This document shows positions 12,076 to 13,568 of a stretch of 13,568 nucleotides of DNA, one piece after another. Origin of the DNA: Thermoleophilia bacterium (GTDB taxonomy: Bacteria > Actinomycetota > Thermoleophilia > Gaiellales > Gaiellaceae); the NCBI GenBank assembly GCA_014534295.1, contig JACVRU010000031.1, positions 1 to 13,568 of the forward strand. Direction: 5' to 3'. The position numbers and the translations under genes are program-made. Positions within the stretch are counted from its first letter, which is position 1, and each line of letters begins with the position of its first letter. Under the pieces are notes generated by a model that did no database searches, was not told the origin of the DNA, and saw nothing but the letters and a program-made list of their open reading frames with translations.

Positions 12076-12962
12076 GCCGCGGCCTCCTCGAGCCGGGCGA
12101 TCGCGACGCGCTCCACCTCTGCGATCGGCAGCTGCAGGAAGCGCGCGCCCATGACGCGGAACTGCTCGGGGTCGCCGGTAGTCAGGAACCGGTAGCGGCC
12201 CTCCCGCGCCTCCGCGTTCTCGATCCCCTTGCGCGAGAGCGTGGCGGCGACCTCGCGGGCCGTCTCCTCCGCCGAGAAGACGAGCGTCACGCCGCGGCCG
12301 AAGACGCGCTGGAAGATCGGCCGGATCAGGGGGTAGTGCGTGCAGCCGAGGACGACCGTGTCCACGCCGGCCTCCATCAGCGGCGCCGCGTACTCGCGGA
12401 CGGCGACCGCGGTCTCCTCGCCGAAGGGATCGGCGGACTCGATCAGCGGCACGAGCCGCGGGCAGGCCACCGCGACGAGCCGGGCGCCGGCGTCGAGCGT
12501 CCGGACGAGTCGCTCGTAGCGCCCGGCGGCGACCGTCGCCTGGGTCGCGAGCAGCCCGATGCGCCGGTTCCGCGTCGCCTGCACGGCGGCGTGCGCCTCG
12601 GGAGTGATCACGCCGACGACGGGCACGGCCAGCTCCTCCTGGAGGTCGGGGAGCGCGGCGGAGGTGGCGGCGTTGCAGGCGACGAGGATCAGCTTCACCT
12701 CCTCCGCGGCGAGGAAGCGCGCGATCTCGCGCGCGAAGCGGCGGATCTCCGGGAGCGGCCGCGGCCCGTAGGGCAGGCGCGCCGCGTCGCCGAGGTAGAC
12801 GAAGTCCTCGTGCGGCATCGTCACCAGGCACTCGTGGAGGACGGTGAGGCCGCCCATCCCCGAGTCGAAGACGCCGACCGGACGCTGGTCGATTCCCCGC
12901 TCAGGCGCCGGCAAAGCCGGCGCCTGCACTCCTTGGTCGCCTCCGTCGAGCCTGCGGCTCAT
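12072..12962 (-). CDS. murI: Glutamate racemase
   Basis: It interconverts L- and D-glutamate, supplying D-Glu for peptidoglycan. The two catalytic cysteines are in VACNAATSAAL (Cys96) and LGCTHYPLIRP (Cys207). VGVFDSGMGGLTVL (29-42) is the conserved first strand with Asp33-Ser34, and YLGDAARLPYGP follows at about 56-67. The protein has 296 residues, about 20 to 25 more than usual at the N-terminus. The ATG at 12960-12962 lies ten bases after the rhodanese stop. Other possible starts are GTG (codon 12, with GGAGG upstream) and TTG (codon 17, in the loop of a hairpin). The hairpin at 12902-12926 encodes part of the extra segment. No in-frame start lies between the hairpin and the conserved block, so at least part of it must be translated. 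Confidence 0.95.
   Translation of the reverse strand: MSRRLDGGDQGVQAPALPAPERGIDQRPVGVFDSGMGGLTVLHECLVTMPHEDFVYLGDAARLPYGPRPLPEIRRFAREIARFLAAEEVKLILVACNAATSAALPDLQEELAVPVVGVITPEAHAAVQATRNRRIGLLATQATVAAGRYERLVRTLDAGARLVAVACPRLVPLIESADPFGEETAVAVREYAAPLMEAGVDTVVLGCTHYPLIRPIFQRVFGRGVTLVFSAEETAREVAATLSRKGIENAEAREGRYRFLTTGDPEQFRVMGARFLQLPIAEVERVAIARLEEAAA
12902..12926. repeat. Perfect 11-bp hairpin in the 5' end of murI
   Basis: CAGGCGCCGGC (12902-12912) and GCCGGCGCCTG (12916-12926) form an 11-bp GC-only-but-two stem with a three-base AAA/TTT loop. It covers murI codons 13 to 21 (QAPALPAPE), in a non-conserved extension. No T-run follows in either direction. It may slow translation of murI or be an inserted palindromic repeat. 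Confidence 0.75.
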
Positions 12963-12969
12963 CCCGCGG

Positions 12970-12975
12970 AGTCTA
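12970..12975 (-). promoter_or_regulatory. Candidate -10 element before murI
   Basis: TAGACT lies seven bases before the murI ATG on the minus strand and shares its first three bases with the rhodanese stop codon. No -35 is evident. The layout matches the near-leaderless starts of guaB and the nuclease gene, but because a TAG stop supplies half of it, chance is a real possibility. Confidence 0.3.
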
Positions 12976-13311
12976 GGGGTCCGCGTGGCGCGACCACTCG
13001 TGCCAGGAGCCCGGGTAGTTGCGCGCCTCGTAGCCGGCCGCCCGCAGGGCCTGGACCGCGATCGCCGAGCGCCCGCCGGAGTGGCAGTAGGCGACGACCT
13101 CGGCTCCCTCGGGGAGCCCGACGAGCTCGCGGATCTGCTCGGGGGAGCGCTCGAGGAGCGCCGCGAGGGCCACGTGGCGCGCGCCGGGGATGTGGCCCTG
13201 GCGCGGGTCGCAGGGGTACCCGGCCTCGCCCGAGTACTCGGCCGCGGTCCGGACGTCGAGGATCGGCAGCTCCTCGCGCCGGCGGATCAGCTCGTCGAGC
13301 CCGACGTCCAT
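12973..13311 (-). CDS. Single-domain rhodanese-like protein
   Basis: A 112-residue cytoplasmic rhodanese domain. PILDVRTAAEYSGE (about 16-29), GHIPGARHVAL (39-49) and the active loop VVAYCHSGGRSAIA (72-85) are the expected blocks. Cys76 is the catalytic cysteine that carries persulfide sulfur. The six-residue loop CHSGGR is the sulfurtransferase type rather than the longer phosphatase type. The ATG start lies 25 bases inside the end of the hydrolase gene, with GGAG eight bases upstream, and murI starts ten bases after its stop. Possible roles are thiosulfate or GlpE-like sulfur transfer; the substrate is unknown. Confidence 0.92.
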   Translation of the reverse strand: MDVGLDELIRRREELPILDVRTAAEYSGEAGYPCDPRQGHIPGARHVALAALLERSPEQIRELVGLPEGAEVVAYCHSGGRSAIAVQALRAAGYEARNYPGSWHEWSRHADP

Positions 13312-13568
13312 TCGAGGAACTCCAGCAGCAGCTCGTTGAACCGCTCGGGGCGGTCCTGGCTAACGATGTGGCCGGCGCCCTCGACGACCTCGAGTCGCCC
13401 CCGGGCCGCCGACGCCGCGATCTCCTCTGCCTCGGCCCGCGGCAGCAGCTCGTCGTCCGCGCCGCGGACGAGCAGGAACGGCCCGCCGTAGGCGCGGACG
13501 ACGTCGCTCGCGTCCGGCCGGTCACGCAGAGCCGCCGTCGCCCGGCGGGGATGCTCCTCCTCGAGCTC
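13287..13568 (-). CDS. Alpha/beta hydrolase, C-terminal part (cut by window edge)
   Basis: The last 93 residues of an alpha/beta hydrolase fold protein. PFLLVRGADDELLPRAEAEE carries the catalytic acid (Asp in the strand-7 loop), and VVEGAGHIVSQDRPERFNELLLEFL carries the catalytic histidine followed by the closing helix (given here as family blocks VEGAGH and QDRPERFNELL). The nucleophile elbow lies beyond the right edge, so the substrate class is unknown. Its TGA (13287-13289) falls inside the rhodanese gene, so the two overlap by 25 bases in different frames and are probably co-translated. The last residues WTSGSTS come from the overlap. Confidence 0.85.
   Translation of the reverse strand, partial: ELEEEHPRRATAALRDRPDASDVVRAYGGPFLLVRGADDELLPRAEAEEIAASAARGRLEVVEGAGHIVSQDRPERFNELLLEFLEWTSGSTS

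Noticed and set aside
12076..12831. N-terminal extension of the rph frame through murI
   Set aside because: The extension is out-of-frame arginine-rich sequence; the GTG at 12075 with GGAGG seven bases upstream begins the conserved RNase PH block.
12898..12930. murI hairpin as an intrinsic terminator
   Set aside because: It is within the coding region downstream of the start, and no T-run follows on either strand.

Overview
The window reads as chromosomal DNA of a high-GC actinobacterium, most likely class Thermoleophilia (Gaiellales or Solirubrobacterales type). That placement is inference, from the GC content, frequent GTG starts, near-leaderless starts, the DnaQ/GIY-YIG fused nuclease, an actinobacterial-type LexA box and an alpha/beta hydrolase-cyclase fusion. 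Genes are packed tightly, mostly on the minus strand. There is no gene-free stretch over 300 bases, and I saw no tRNA, rRNA, CRISPR array, insertion sequence or prophage.

Left edge (1-1616): the 5' end of guaB (minus) and a hydrolase/class III nucleotide cyclase fusion (plus) diverge from a 53-base promoter region. The cyclase gene then meets the next minus-strand gene tail to tail, with the two stop codons interlocked.

Positions 1613-7658 (minus) hold a six-gene run transcribed in this order: SOS-type DEDDh/GIY-YIG nuclease, pyrF, a small LysM membrane protein, a D,D-carboxypeptidase, a PfkB sugar kinase, and an FAD N-methyl amino acid oxidase. The first gene has a strong promoter with a near-perfect LexA operator in its spacer. 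The last gene appears to start at a CTG overlapping the previous stop codon.

Positions 7700-9257 (minus): a Roadblock/LC7-like gene, a tiny membrane protein gene and pyrE form an overlapping cluster. A separately promoted HU gene follows, closed by a perfect 12-bp hairpin. A YihY/BrkB membrane protein gene (9281-10108, plus) diverges from the Roadblock gene and converges on rdgB.

Right part (10126-13568, minus): an overlapping chain of an alpha/beta hydrolase (cut by the window edge), a rhodanese, murI, rph, an MgtC/SapB membrane protein and rdgB. It joins cell-wall precursor synthesis, tRNA 3' maturation and nucleotide-pool cleaning. A strong hairpin lies in the extended 5' end of murI.

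No wholly new multi-gene system is evident. The most useful observations are the LexA box inside the nuclease promoter, the CTG start, the recurring near-leaderless promoter layout, the murI hairpin, and the cyclase with non-canonical purine-selecting positions.
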